Part shown: positions 1-8,255 of the stretch, in pieces
Layout: every line of letters starts with the position of its first letter
Numbering within the stretch: position 1 is the stretch's first letter
Assembly (NCBI GenBank): GCA_046351395.1
Contig: JAXLYP010000003.1
Span: 186,001 to 250,000 of the forward strand
DNA from: CAYYKK01 sp046351395
GTDB taxonomy: Bacteria > Myxococcota_A > Polyangia > Polyangiales > Polyangiaceae
Direction of reading: 5' to 3'
Length of the DNA: 64,000 nucleotides
The notes under the pieces: model-generated
Databases searched by the model: none
Seen by the model: the letters and a program-made list of their open reading frames with translations, nothing else
What the model was told of the DNA's origin: nothing
Position numbers and translations under genes: made by a program

Positions 1-569
1 GCGTGGAATGACGGCAGGGAAGCGATCGCGATCGCCCCGATGGCGGCGAGCAGGGCGGTCCCGAGCGCCGCCCAGGCGACGACGAGCCAACGCGGCGCGC
101 GGCCCGTGGACACGAGGGCGGCAACGAGGATCGCGGTCGCACCGCTCACGACGTCGAAGTTCACGCCCGTGAACGTCATCTGCGGGGGCATCGTTCCTTC
201 GCGCGCGGCTTGGTGCATCACGAGCTCGAGCGGCAAGCGAAACGCGTGGATGCCGACGAGCGCGGCGAGGGGTGCCCGCGTCGAGAGCTCACGCCCGACG
301 CGCGACAGCGCGAGCGCCACCGCGAGACCGAACGTCGGCAGCATGAAGAGCAGCGGGCGGGGCGGGATCGTTTCGGTCGCAGCGAAGAAGCCGGTGGCCG
401 CAGCGGCGCCGCTCACGACGAGCCAGGCCCCCATCACCGACAGGAACGCGAGCGCGTAGGCGCGCCTCCTCTCGGGACGGGCGTAGCGGTGGATCAACGC
501 CGCGAAGCCGAACACGACCGCGAGCGCGAGCAGAGGGATTCCGTAGGTGACGAGCGGGGAAGCGAGCAT
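1..569 (-). CDS. Multi-pass membrane protein, C-terminus off the left edge
   Basis: About 189 residues are visible and no stop codon occurs before the left edge, so the gene is partial. The protein opens MLASPLVTYGIPLLALAVVF and shows roughly five hydrophobic segments separated by short basic loops such as HRYARPERRR, so it should sit in the cytoplasmic membrane. I do not recognise a catalytic motif or a family name. The ATG complementary to 567-569 is the first in-frame start after the divergent intergenic region shared with the histidine kinase gene at 734. Function unknown; the reading frame itself is convincing because of its hydrophobic periodicity. Confidence 0.65.
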   Translation of the reverse strand, partial: MLASPLVTYGIPLLALAVVFGFAALIHRYARPERRRAYALAFLSVMGAWLVVSGAAAATGFFAATETIPPRPLLFMLPTFGLAVALALSRVGRELSTRAPLAALVGIHAFRLPLELVMHQAAREGTMPPQMTFTGVNFDVVSGATAILVAALVSTGRAPRWLVVAWAALGTALLAAIGAIAIASLPSFH

Positions 570-637
570 GCCGAGCGGTTCTGCACCCGTCGTGCCTCAC
601 GCCGAAGCCCATCGAACCGCGTGAACCCGCGCCTCGA

Positions 638-673
638 GCTGCCGGAAAACCGACAGCTGCCGGCGGACCGACA
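638..673. repeat. 18-bp tandem direct repeat in a divergent promoter region
   Basis: Two adjacent 18-bp units (638-655 and 656-673) share GCTGCCGG-N3-ACCGACA and differ only at the three central bases. They lie about 60 bp upstream of the histidine kinase start and 69 bp upstream of the divergent membrane-protein start. Head-to-tail repeats at this place are a plausible regulator binding site, perhaps for the response regulator encoded at 2011; that role is inference. Confidence 0.5.
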
Positions 674-733
674 CGCTCTCGGGCGCGCGGGCGGCCGTCC
701 ACCGCGAGTACAGTACGTGCTCCTCGCGCATCC

Positions 734-2014
734 ATGTCCTCGAGTTACGAGCTCCTCCGTTCGCGCGAGCGCCTCCTCGTCGGTCGGCGCTTCCTCGTGC
801 TCCGTCCGGCGATCGCCCTCGTCGGGGCGGGGGCGAACGCGATCCTCGGGGGCGCGTCGAGCGCGCCCGTCCATCAGAAGCGCGCGCTCGCGATCGCGCT
901 CGGGTCGACGGTCGTCGCGTTCTTCGCGGAGGCGTGGGCGCTCCGTCGGCGCGCGCTCGACGAGACGTGGCTCTTCACGTCGCTCGCCCTCACGCTCGTC
1001 GCGCTCGCCGTGGGGTCGTGCCTCGCGGGCGGCCTCGCGAGCCCGCTCCTCCCGCTGCTCTTCGCGCCGATCGTCGTGGGGTTCGCGGCGTTCGGGCGCT
1101 CGCGCGCGAGCGCCGCGCTGATGACGACGGGCGCGCTCTCGCTCCTCCTGTTGGCGGCGCTCGGCCCGCTCGCGGCGTTCCCTCCCCTGCCTGCCCCGTG
1201 GGTGTCACGGATGACGCTCGCGAGCGCGCTCACGTCGCTCGCGCTCCTGGGCGTCGGGGTCATCGGGCTCGTGGACGCGCACGCGCGCGTCTCCGCGCAG
1301 CTCGAGGGGATGCGCGCGGACGTCCTCGAGGAGGCGGAACGGCGCGCGCGGAGCGTCGATCGCCTGGGCGCGCAGGTGGCCCACGAGGTCAAGAACCCGC
1401 TCGCCGCGGCGCGCAGCCTGGTGCAGCTCGTCGCGAGGAAGGCCGAGGCGCGCGATCGCGATCGACTCGACGTCGTGCTCGCGGAGATCGATCGCGCGCT
1501 CGACACGTTGCAGGGGTACCTCGGCCTCGCGAAGCCCATGACGGATCTGACGATGGCGGACGCGGATCTGCGCGACATCTTGGAGGAGACCGCGGCGGTG
1601 CTCGAGGCGCGCGCCGCGCAGCGCCGCGTGCGCGTCCGGGTCGAGGGGCCGTCGCTCCGCGCCGCGGTGGATCGGAGTCGACTGCGGGACGCCGTGTTGA
1701 ACCTCGCGCTCAACGCGATCCGCGCGATGCCCGACGGGGGAGAGCTCGGCCTGGAGGTCGCGCCCGGTCCCACGCTCTCGGTCGTGGACGACGGGGAAGG
1801 CATGAGCGAAGCGATGCTCGCGCGCGCGGGCGAGCCGTTCGCGTCGGAGAGCGAGGGCGGGACGGGGCTCGGGATCGCCATCGCGCGCGGCGTCGTGGCG
1901 CAGCACGGCGGAGCGCTCCGGTTCGAGAGCGCGAAGGGCCAGGGGACGCGCGCGATCATCGAGCTTCGAGCGGGCGGCGCGGACCGAGAAGGGAGCGGGC
2001 GGAGGTCGACATGA
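734..2014 (+). CDS. Membrane-bound sensor histidine kinase (NtrB-like)
   Basis: A 426-residue sensor kinase that should autophosphorylate and pass phosphate to the response regulator downstream. The N-terminal half (about residues 20-190) carries five or six hydrophobic segments with almost no periplasmic domain, which suggests sensing in or at the membrane. A HisKA dimerisation domain follows, with the H box AHEVKNPLAAARSL and the predicted phosphorylated His at residue 217. The HATPase_c domain shows the N box (LNLALNAIRAMPDGG), G1 (VVDDGEGMS) and G2 (GGTGLGIAIARG). The stop overlaps the regulator start (ATGA), so the two are translationally coupled. An 18-bp tandem repeat precedes the gene. 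The signal is unknown. Confidence 0.93.
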   Translation: MSSSYELLRSRERLLVGRRFLVLRPAIALVGAGANAILGGASSAPVHQKRALAIALGSTVVAFFAEAWALRRRALDETWLFTSLALTLVALAVGSCLAGGLASPLLPLLFAPIVVGFAAFGRSRASAALMTTGALSLLLLAALGPLAAFPPLPAPWVSRMTLASALTSLALLGVGVIGLVDAHARVSAQLEGMRADVLEEAERRARSVDRLGAQVAHEVKNPLAAARSLVQLVARKAEARDRDRLDVVLAEIDRALDTLQGYLGLAKPMTDLTMADADLRDILEETAAVLEARAAQRRVRVRVEGPSLRAAVDRSRLRDAVLNLALNAIRAMPDGGELGLEVAPGPTLSVVDDGEGMSEAMLARAGEPFASESEGGTGLGIAIARGVVAQHGGALRFESAKGQGTRAIIELRAGGADREGSGRRST

Positions 2015-3336
2015 GCGCGATCCTCATCGTCGACGACGAGCGCGGTGTCGCGTTCGCGCTCGCGGAGCTCCTCGGAGATCTCGGCCACGCGACGCGCACG
2101 GCGGGGAGCGCGCGCGACGCCCTCGCGCTGTTCGACGAGGCCCCGTTCGACCTCGTCCTCACGGACTACGCGATGCCCGAGGTGGACGGCCTGGGGCTCC
2201 TCGCCGAGCTCAGGTCCCGCGATCCGGAGCTCCCGGTGGTGCTCCTCACGGCGCGCGGCAGCGAGAGGCTCGCGGCGCGAGCGATCAAGGAGGGCGCGTT
2301 CGACTATCTGCCGAAACCGTTCGACAACGACGAGCTCGAGGCGATCGTCGCGCGCGCGCTGGAGGTGAGCCAGCTCCGCAAGGACGCGCGCCGCGCCGCG
2401 GCCGAGACGGCGCTCGGGCGCCCGTTCATCGGCCGGGCGCCGGCGTTCCGCCGCGCGATCGACGCGGCGATGCGCGTCGCGACGCGGGACGTGCCCGTGC
2501 TCGTGCGCGGCGAGACGGGGACGGGGAAGGAGCTGCTCGCGTCCCTCCTCCACGCCGCGAGCCCGCGCGCGCGCGGGCCGTTCGTCCGCTTCAATTGCGC
2601 TGCGATCGCCGAGGACGTCGCGGAGAGCGAGCTCTTCGGTCACGCGAAGGGCGCGTTCACGGGCGCCGTGGCGGCGCGCCTCGGCTACTTCGCGCAGGCG
2701 CACCGGGGCACGCTGGTGCTCGACGAGGTGGGCGAGCTCTCGCCCCGCCTCCAGCCGAAGCTGCTCCGGGCGCTCCAGTCGGGGGAGATCCAGCCCGTCG
2801 GCGCGCCGGGCGTCGCGCGGGTGGACGTGCGCGTGGTCGCGTGCACGCACCGCGATCTCCTGGGCGAGGCGCGCGCGGGGCGCTTTCGCGAAGACCTGTT
2901 CTACCGGTTGTCGGTCGTGGAGCTCGAGGTGCCGCCGCTCCGCGAGCGCATGGCGGACGTCCCGCTCCTCGCGGAGATGTTCGCGCGGGACGCCGCGCGC
3001 CGCTTCGGGCTCGAGGGCGTCCTGCTCGCGCCGGAGCTGCTGCGCGCGCTCGAGGCGCGCGCGTACCCCGGGAACGTTCGGGAGCTCGAGAACTTGGTCA
3101 CGCGCCTCGTCGCGCTCTCGAGCGGCGGGACGATCGACGCGTCGGCGCTGGGTGATCCTCGCCCGCCGGCGCGCGCGGGCGGGGGCTCGTTCCGCGAGCG
3201 CGTGGAGGAGCTCGAGCGCGCGATGCTGCGGGAGGCGCTCGAGGGGAGCGGGGGCAACCAGTCGGAGGCGGCGCGACGCCTCGGGCTGTCTCGCGCCACG
3301 TTCCTCGACAAGCTCAAGCGGTACGGGATGCCCTGA
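2011..3336 (+). CDS. NtrC-family sigma54-dependent response regulator
   Basis: A 441-residue activator with the full NtrC layout. The receiver domain (1-120) has the acidic pocket DDE at 8-10 and the phosphoacceptor Asp52 in LTDYAMPEVDG. The AAA+ sigma54-interaction domain (about 140-365) has Walker A GETGTGKE, the sigma54-contacting GAFTGA loop and Walker B VLDEVGELS. The C-terminal Fis-type helix-turn-helix reads NQSEAARRLGLSRATFLDKL. It should activate a sigma54 promoter when phosphorylated by the upstream kinase, with which it shares a 4-bp ATGA overlap; the targets are not evident here. I chose ATG 2011 because the receiver beta-1 strand MSAILIVDDE starts there. Confidence 0.95.
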   Translation: MSAILIVDDERGVAFALAELLGDLGHATRTAGSARDALALFDEAPFDLVLTDYAMPEVDGLGLLAELRSRDPELPVVLLTARGSERLAARAIKEGAFDYLPKPFDNDELEAIVARALEVSQLRKDARRAAAETALGRPFIGRAPAFRRAIDAAMRVATRDVPVLVRGETGTGKELLASLLHAASPRARGPFVRFNCAAIAEDVAESELFGHAKGAFTGAVAARLGYFAQAHRGTLVLDEVGELSPRLQPKLLRALQSGEIQPVGAPGVARVDVRVVACTHRDLLGEARAGRFREDLFYRLSVVELEVPPLRERMADVPLLAEMFARDAARRFGLEGVLLAPELLRALEARAYPGNVRELENLVTRLVALSSGGTIDASALGDPRPPARAGGGSFRERVEELERAMLREALEGSGGNQSEAARRLGLSRATFLDKLKRYGMP

Positions 3337-3362
3337 TCGCGGCCCGCCCGCTCGGGTTCCGC

Positions 3363-3752
3363 TCAGGCCTTCAGGATGACGACCTTCACCTGCGCGGGGA
3401 CGATCGTCACGCCGGGCGCGTTCATCGTGTTCATGAGGTACATGGACGTCATGCGCGTGGCGGGCATCCCGTCGACGAGCATCGTGAAGGCACCGAGCAC
3501 CGGACGGGAGGGGCCCATCACGGTGTGCGAGGCGACGCCGAGCATCACGCCGGGCGTGTCGCCGACGCTCATCGCGGGCTGGGTCATCAGGTTGTGCGCG
3601 GGCGTGCCCATCCAGAACACGTTCCACGCGGGGGGGAACCCGAGGGGGCCGAACGAGATGTTGGGGTACGGGATGGGGAGGGACGTGGGGGGCGTCAAAC
3701 AGACGTCGGGGAAGCCGACGTTCACACCACCCATTTGCGCGTTGCCGAACAT
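3363..3752 (-). CDS. DUF4150 / PAAR-like spike-tip protein (type VI secretion)
   Basis: A 129-residue protein of the DUF4150 PAAR-like family, predicted to form the sharpened tip on a VgrG trimer. It begins MFGNAQMGGVNVGFPDVCLT and carries the family pattern of Pro/Asn-rich turns (PIPYPNISFG), a conserved TPAHNL segment and GVASHTVMGPSRPV. It has no C-terminal extension, so no effector domain is fused to it, unlike many PAAR proteins. It is the last gene of the vgrG operon, 14 bp after the DUF3540 gene, and converges on the NtrC-like gene with a 26-bp gap, which leaves no room for a downstream toxin. Confidence 0.85.
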   Translation of the reverse strand: MFGNAQMGGVNVGFPDVCLTPPTSLPIPYPNISFGPLGFPPAWNVFWMGTPAHNLMTQPAMSVGDTPGVMLGVASHTVMGPSRPVLGAFTMLVDGMPATRMTSMYLMNTMNAPGVTIVPAQVKVVILKA

Positions 3753-3766
3753 GGTGCCTCCCGAGA

Positions 3767-4477
3767 TCAGCCGAAGTGGATCTGCTCGCCGTCGACCTTC
3801 ACGAGCTCGTTCGCGATCATCACGGTGTTCTCGCTCTTGATGCTCACGGTCTGCTCGGCCGCGTAGTCGATCTGCCGGGCCGTGAGCTGGTCGATCTCCT
3901 CGACCTTCCGGAAGCTCCGCTGCACGCGCTCGCTCACGCGTTCGAAGACGCGATCGAAGATCTTCCCGGCGACCTTCACGGTCGTGAGCTCGCCGATGGC
4001 CTGCGACGCGAGGGCGACGAGCTCCGTCGCGACGATCTTCGCGCTCTCCGCGTGGACGCCAAAGCGGCTGGAGACGACGTCGACGGACTCGGCGGAGACC
4101 AGGTCGATCCCCTTGCGCGAGGCGACGCGGAACCGCCCTTCGCGCAGGCGCACCTCCATGTCCCCGCTCGACGACAAGGCGACGTTCGGGCTCTCTCGCT
4201 CGAGCACGGCGAGGACGTACGCGGGCTTGAACGTCGCGCCGCTCGGCTTCCCCGAGACGAGGACGTAGTCGTGGAGCTCGGGCTCGACCAGGCAGCTCAC
4301 CGCGCGCGCGGCGCGGATCTCGTGGCCAGGGCCGGGGAGGAGCGCGTCGTCGTCGTCGGGGCGCACGACGTACGTCGAGCCCTCGATGCGGACGATGGTC
4401 CCCATCCGCTGGGAGGCGTCCGCCGCGATGCTGGCGGAACGGGCGGAGTGTGACGCGCGGGATCGGGGTGAGTTCAT
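3767..4477 (-). CDS. DUF3540 family protein (type VI spike-associated)
   Basis: A 236-residue protein matching DUF3540, a family that normally sits between VgrG/DUF2169 genes and PAAR-like genes. After a basic N-terminus, residues about 25-75 (MGTIVRIEGSTYVVRPDDDD to YVLVSG) look like an OB-type beta barrel. The C-terminal two thirds is repetitive beta structure (SSSGDMEVRLREGRFRVASR and IKSENTVMIANELVKVDGEQ), consistent with a VgrG-like needle extension. Its start overlaps the stop of the upstream pentapeptide gene by 4 bp. The exact role is not established; an adaptor or spike-accessory role is inferred from context. Confidence 0.8.
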   Translation of the reverse strand: MNSPRSRASHSARSASIAADASQRMGTIVRIEGSTYVVRPDDDDALLPGPGHEIRAARAVSCLVEPELHDYVLVSGKPSGATFKPAYVLAVLERESPNVALSSSGDMEVRLREGRFRVASRKGIDLVSAESVDVVSSRFGVHAESAKIVATELVALASQAIGELTTVKVAGKIFDRVFERVSERVQRSFRKVEEIDQLTARQIDYAAEQTVSIKSENTVMIANELVKVDGEQIHFG

Positions 4478-5580
4478 GAGGATGCGCTCCCATTGCGGAT
4501 GACGGGTCTCCTCGGGGCGTCGAGGAGGCGGGGATCGGGCTTCCAGTCTTCGGCTTCTTCGAGATCGGCGTCCGTCGAGACGGCCAGCGCGCGCTCGGGG
4601 CCGAAGGTCGCGCCGTCTTCGACGATCGCGTGGAGGCGCGCGCGCTTGAGGCTCGCGCCGGAGAAATCGCTGCCGCGCACGAGGGCGCGCGAGAGGTCGG
4701 CGAAGTCGAGACGCGCGCGGCGGAAGGACGAGTCTGTGAGCGCGGACTCGCGGAGCACGGCCATCGTGAGATCGGCGCTCGCGAAGGAAGCCGCGCGGCC
4801 GCGCGCCTCGACGAAGAGGGACTCGGCGAGCTTCGCGCCCGCGAGGTTCGTGCGATCGAGCTTGGTCATCGCGAAGAGCGCGCGCGGCGCGACGACCCCC
4901 TCGAAGGACGCGTCCTCGAGGCGCGCGCCCTTCAGGTTGCACTGCGCGAGCTTCGCCCCGTCGAGGCGAGCGCCGCGGAGATCGGCGTCCTGCAGCTGGC
5001 AGAGCTCGAGCTCGAGCCCGGAGAGATCGGCGCCGCGCAGATCACAGCCGAGGAGGAGCGTCGCGGAGAGGGCCGCGCCACGCAGGCCGGTCTCGCGCAG
5101 ATCGCCCTTGTAAATCGTCGCGCCGGGCAGCTTGGCGCCCGTGAGGTCGACGCGGAGGACGCGGCAATCGAGGAGCTGAGCGCGATCGAGATCGCTGCGC
5201 GCGAACGACGCGCCCTCGAGGTTCGAGCCCGCGAACGTCGTCATGAGGAGCTCGCACTCGTCGAATGCCGCGCGGGGGAGCGCCCCCTCGAGGAACCGCG
5301 CGAGGGGCGCGCTCGCGCCGGTGAGGCGGGTGTCTTCGAGCGCGCACCCGTGGAACGTCGCGTGGCGGAGGTTCGCGCCGCGAAGGTCGGCGGTGGAGAA
5401 CTCGCAGCTCGTGAAGATCGCCTCCCGGAGGCTCGCGGAGACGAGCGAAGCGCCGCGGAAGGAGCAGCGGTCGAACACGCCGCCCGCGAGCTCCGCGCCG
5501 TCGAGCGCGGCGCGATCGAGCGTGAGCCGCGAGAGGACCTCACCGGCGTAGACGCGCCGCTCGAGCTCCGCCTTATCCAC
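4474..5580 (-). CDS. Pentapeptide-repeat protein in vgrG operon
   Basis: A 368-residue protein made almost entirely of A(D/N)LxX pentapeptide repeats, for example ADLRGANLRHATFHGCALED, expected to fold as a right-handed quadrilateral beta-helix. The repeats run from about residue 15 to 345, then a short acidic, Pro-rich tail follows. There is no signal peptide and no second domain. It overlaps the preceding DUF2169 fusion gene by 8 bp and the following DUF3540 gene by 4 bp, so translation is tightly coupled across the operon. Known pentapeptide proteins (MfpA, Qnr) mimic DNA and bind gyrase. Here the protein may be a spike component, an adaptor or a cargo effector; the sequence does not decide. 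Confidence 0.85.
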   Translation of the reverse strand: MDKAELERRVYAGEVLSRLTLDRAALDGAELAGGVFDRCSFRGASLVSASLREAIFTSCEFSTADLRGANLRHATFHGCALEDTRLTGASAPLARFLEGALPRAAFDECELLMTTFAGSNLEGASFARSDLDRAQLLDCRVLRVDLTGAKLPGATIYKGDLRETGLRGAALSATLLLGCDLRGADLSGLELELCQLQDADLRGARLDGAKLAQCNLKGARLEDASFEGVVAPRALFAMTKLDRTNLAGAKLAESLFVEARGRAASFASADLTMAVLRESALTDSSFRRARLDFADLSRALVRGSDFSGASLKRARLHAIVEDGATFGPERALAVSTDADLEEAEDWKPDPRLLDAPRRPVIRNGSASS

Positions 5581-8248
5581 GGGCTTCTCCGTCCTTCGCG
5601 GGGGGCGTGACGGAGTGGCGCACGCCCGCGACGAGCGCGCGCTTCACGTTGGATCCGGCGAAGCTCGTCTGGTCGTCGCCGACGGCGCCCGTGAGATCCG
5701 CGCAGAAGAGGTTCGCGTCGCTCGCGTCCGCGCCGCGGAGCACCGCGCGGTGCATGATCGCGAGCATCAGGTTCACGCCGGCGAGGCGCGCGCGCGAGAG
5801 ATCCGCGCCGATGAGGAGGGACTCGGCGAGCACGGCGCACGTCAGGTCGGCGTCGCGCAGATCCGCCTCGGAGAGATCGCTCCGGCGCAGGCGCGTCTCG
5901 CGCATCGTCGCGCCCTCGAGCTTCGCCCCGCGGAGGTTCGAGCCCATCATCGAGGCGCGGGAGAAATCGGCGTGCGTCGCGCTGGACTCGACGAGGCGGA
6001 AGCGCTCCGCCTTCGCGTCGGTGAAGCGGGCGTGGTCGAGCTTGGATCGGACGAAGGCGGCGCGCGAAAAGTCGGAGGCGCGCCCGTCGAGCCGGGAGGC
6101 GTCGCAGTCGACGAACACGGATCGGGCGAAGTTTGCGCCCCGGAGGTTCGCGCCGACGAGCTCGGCCTTGAGGAAGAGGAGCTGCTCGCCGTGCGCACCC
6201 TCGAACGAGGCGCCGTCACACAGGCAATGCAGCGTGGTCGCCCTCGACAGGGTCGCGCCGTCGAGGACGGCGTCTCGAAGATCGGCCTCGTAGAGGACGG
6301 CGTCCTCGAGGGCGGTGCCGCGGAGGTTGGCCTTGCGCGCGTCGGCGCGCCCGAGGTTCGCGCGGCCGAGCTCCGCTCCGTCGAGGTCGGCGCCGCGAAG
6401 GTTCGCGCGGGACAGCACGGCCTCCTTGAGGTTCGCGCCGCGGAGGTTCGCGCCCTCGAGGTTCGCGCGCTCGAGGAAGGCTCCGGAGAGGTCGATCCCG
6501 GAGAGGTCCTCTCCGGAGAGATCCACGCCGGTGAAGTCGCGCTGATCGCGGGTCGCGCCGAGCATGACGGCGCGCACCTCCGCGCGGGCGCGCGCGCTCG
6601 CCTCCGCGTCCGCCTCCCCCGCGGGCTCCTGCAGGTGAGCGACCGTGCGATAGGCGACGACGAGCTTCTGCTCGATCTCGAGGAGGGAGGAGAGGAGGTT
6701 GGGATCGGCGAGGCGCTCGCGGACCCCGTCGATCTCGATCCCCGTGTGGTCCGAGAGGAGCGCCATCTGCTCGAGGCGCTCGATCTCGGCGCGCGCGGAG
6801 AACTTCGGCGGCCCGGCGTGCGCGCGCTTCGCCTGCTGCGCGAGCGCGCCCATGTCGACGCCGTGCTCCTTCGCGAACGCCGCGAGCGTCGCGTCCGCCT
6901 CGCCTCGCCTCGCCTCCGCTTCGCGCCGAGCGTCGTCCGCGATCGCGGGCAGGTCCGCGAGATCGGGCGCCGCGTTGGGCGGGGGCGCGGGGGGCGGTGG
7001 GATGAGGGACGGATCGACGCCTTGCGCGAGGAGGCGGTCGCGCGCGCGGTCGTACTCGGCCTCGGCGCGCCGGAACGCGTTGGCTTCGAGGAGGCCCTCG
7101 CGGCGCATCGCCTCTTCGATGGGATCCTCCTCGAGCAGGTTCGCGCGCACGTCCGCGGAGGGTGGGAGGAGCTCGGCGTCGCGCAGCGCGTGGAGGGGGC
7201 CCTTGTCCTTGTCGAGGCGCCGCGCGAAGACCTCCTCGTAGTACGCGGCGGGCCGTTTGTCGTCGATGGACTCGTCGAACCCCGCGCCGAGGACGCCGAC
7301 GTCGCTCCCGTCGGGCGAGTGGATCTCGTGGACACCCCGGAAGAACACGACCGCGCGCTCGCGGTGGGGGAAGAGGTGGATCGTGTCGAGCGCGAGCGGC
7401 ACCTCGACGAACCGGAGGCTCGGGTCGATGGCGCTGGTGAAGCGAAGGAATCCGCGCGCGCGGTAACCGGGGAGGCGCGCCTCGAGGACGCGTTTGTCGG
7501 GGTGCATGTGCTCGACGCGGATCTCCTCCGAACCCTCGAAGAACCCGCGCACGCGCTGATCGGGGGGCGCGACGTTGAAGAGGCTGGGGTCGAAGTCGTC
7601 CGCGAGCGACATGCCGCGCTCGCGCACCCAGTCCTTGTCGTAGGTGCCGATCTTCTTCTCGAAGTGGTAGGGCCACATGGGGTCCCACGCGGCGAGGCTC
7701 ACGGCGTGGGGGCGCTCGGTGGGCGCGGTGAGGAGGTGCTTCGGATCCTCCACGTTGGGGAGGAAGTGATCCTCGGCGCCCGTCGCTTCGTCGATCGTGG
7801 GGCTGCCGCCGCGACCGACGGGGTTCTGCGGAAAGTCGGGGCCGCCGAACGCGTGCGCCCAGTCGACGGGCATGCGCGTGAAGGGGGCGGGCTCGCTCGG
7901 GCCGAGGAGGGTCCAGCGTCGATCGCCGAACACGTAGAGGCGCTTGTCGATGAGGCGGCGCTCGGGCGGGCCGACGAGGAGGCGCACGAAGTCGGAGCCC
8001 TTGGGGGCGCCCGGATAGCACGCGCCGGTGACGAGCACCTCGGCTTGGGGCTTCCACATCCAGTGATCGAGGACGCCGAAGCGACCGAGATCGGTCGCCG
8101 CCATCTTCCACATCTCGGGCTCGCTCACGAGCGCGCGCGGACGATCGAAGCGGAAGCAGTAGCCGACCGTGAGGGCGAGCACGAAGCGCTTCTTGTGCTC
8201 GAACACGCGGTGGATGACCGTCGATCGCAGCGGCTTGAGGAGCTTCAA
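5573..8248 (-). CDS. DUF2169 domain protein fused to pentapeptide repeats
   Basis: An 891-residue fusion. Residues about 20-310 match DUF2169 (ALTVGYCFRFDRPRALVSEP, PVDWAHAFGGPDFPQNPVGRG), a family shown in other type VI systems to act as an adaptor that loads an effector onto VgrG. A charged, helical, partly coiled linker with a Pro-rich stretch spans about 390-560. The C-terminal portion (about 571-870) is pentapeptide repeats (FTGVDLSGEDLSGIDLSGAF onward). The gene starts 7 bp after the vgrG stop and overlaps the next pentapeptide gene by 8 bp. Fusion of the adaptor to a beta-helix suggests that the repeat domain is either the cargo or a docking platform; this is inference. Confidence 0.88.
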   Translation of the reverse strand: MKLLKPLRSTVIHRVFEHKKRFVLALTVGYCFRFDRPRALVSEPEMWKMAATDLGRFGVLDHWMWKPQAEVLVTGACYPGAPKGSDFVRLLVGPPERRLIDKRLYVFGDRRWTLLGPSEPAPFTRMPVDWAHAFGGPDFPQNPVGRGGSPTIDEATGAEDHFLPNVEDPKHLLTAPTERPHAVSLAAWDPMWPYHFEKKIGTYDKDWVRERGMSLADDFDPSLFNVAPPDQRVRGFFEGSEEIRVEHMHPDKRVLEARLPGYRARGFLRFTSAIDPSLRFVEVPLALDTIHLFPHRERAVVFFRGVHEIHSPDGSDVGVLGAGFDESIDDKRPAAYYEEVFARRLDKDKGPLHALRDAELLPPSADVRANLLEEDPIEEAMRREGLLEANAFRRAEAEYDRARDRLLAQGVDPSLIPPPPAPPPNAAPDLADLPAIADDARREAEARRGEADATLAAFAKEHGVDMGALAQQAKRAHAGPPKFSARAEIERLEQMALLSDHTGIEIDGVRERLADPNLLSSLLEIEQKLVVAYRTVAHLQEPAGEADAEASARARAEVRAVMLGATRDQRDFTGVDLSGEDLSGIDLSGAFLERANLEGANLRGANLKEAVLSRANLRGADLDGAELGRANLGRADARKANLRGTALEDAVLYEADLRDAVLDGATLSRATTLHCLCDGASFEGAHGEQLLFLKAELVGANLRGANFARSVFVDCDASRLDGRASDFSRAAFVRSKLDHARFTDAKAERFRLVESSATHADFSRASMMGSNLRGAKLEGATMRETRLRRSDLSEADLRDADLTCAVLAESLLIGADLSRARLAGVNLMLAIMHRAVLRGADASDANLFCADLTGAVGDDQTSFAGSNVKRALVAGVRHSVTPPAKDGEARG

Positions 8249-8255
8249 CGACGCC

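Noticed and set aside
2015..3360. A sigma54 promoter within or after the regulator gene
   Set aside because: I found no TGGCAC-N5-TTGC-like pair with correct spacing near the 5' ends of the adjacent genes.
874..3627. A long minus-strand frame opposite the kinase and response regulator
   Set aside because: The plus-strand genes carry every diagnostic motif; the antisense frame is Arg/His/Ala rich without any motif.
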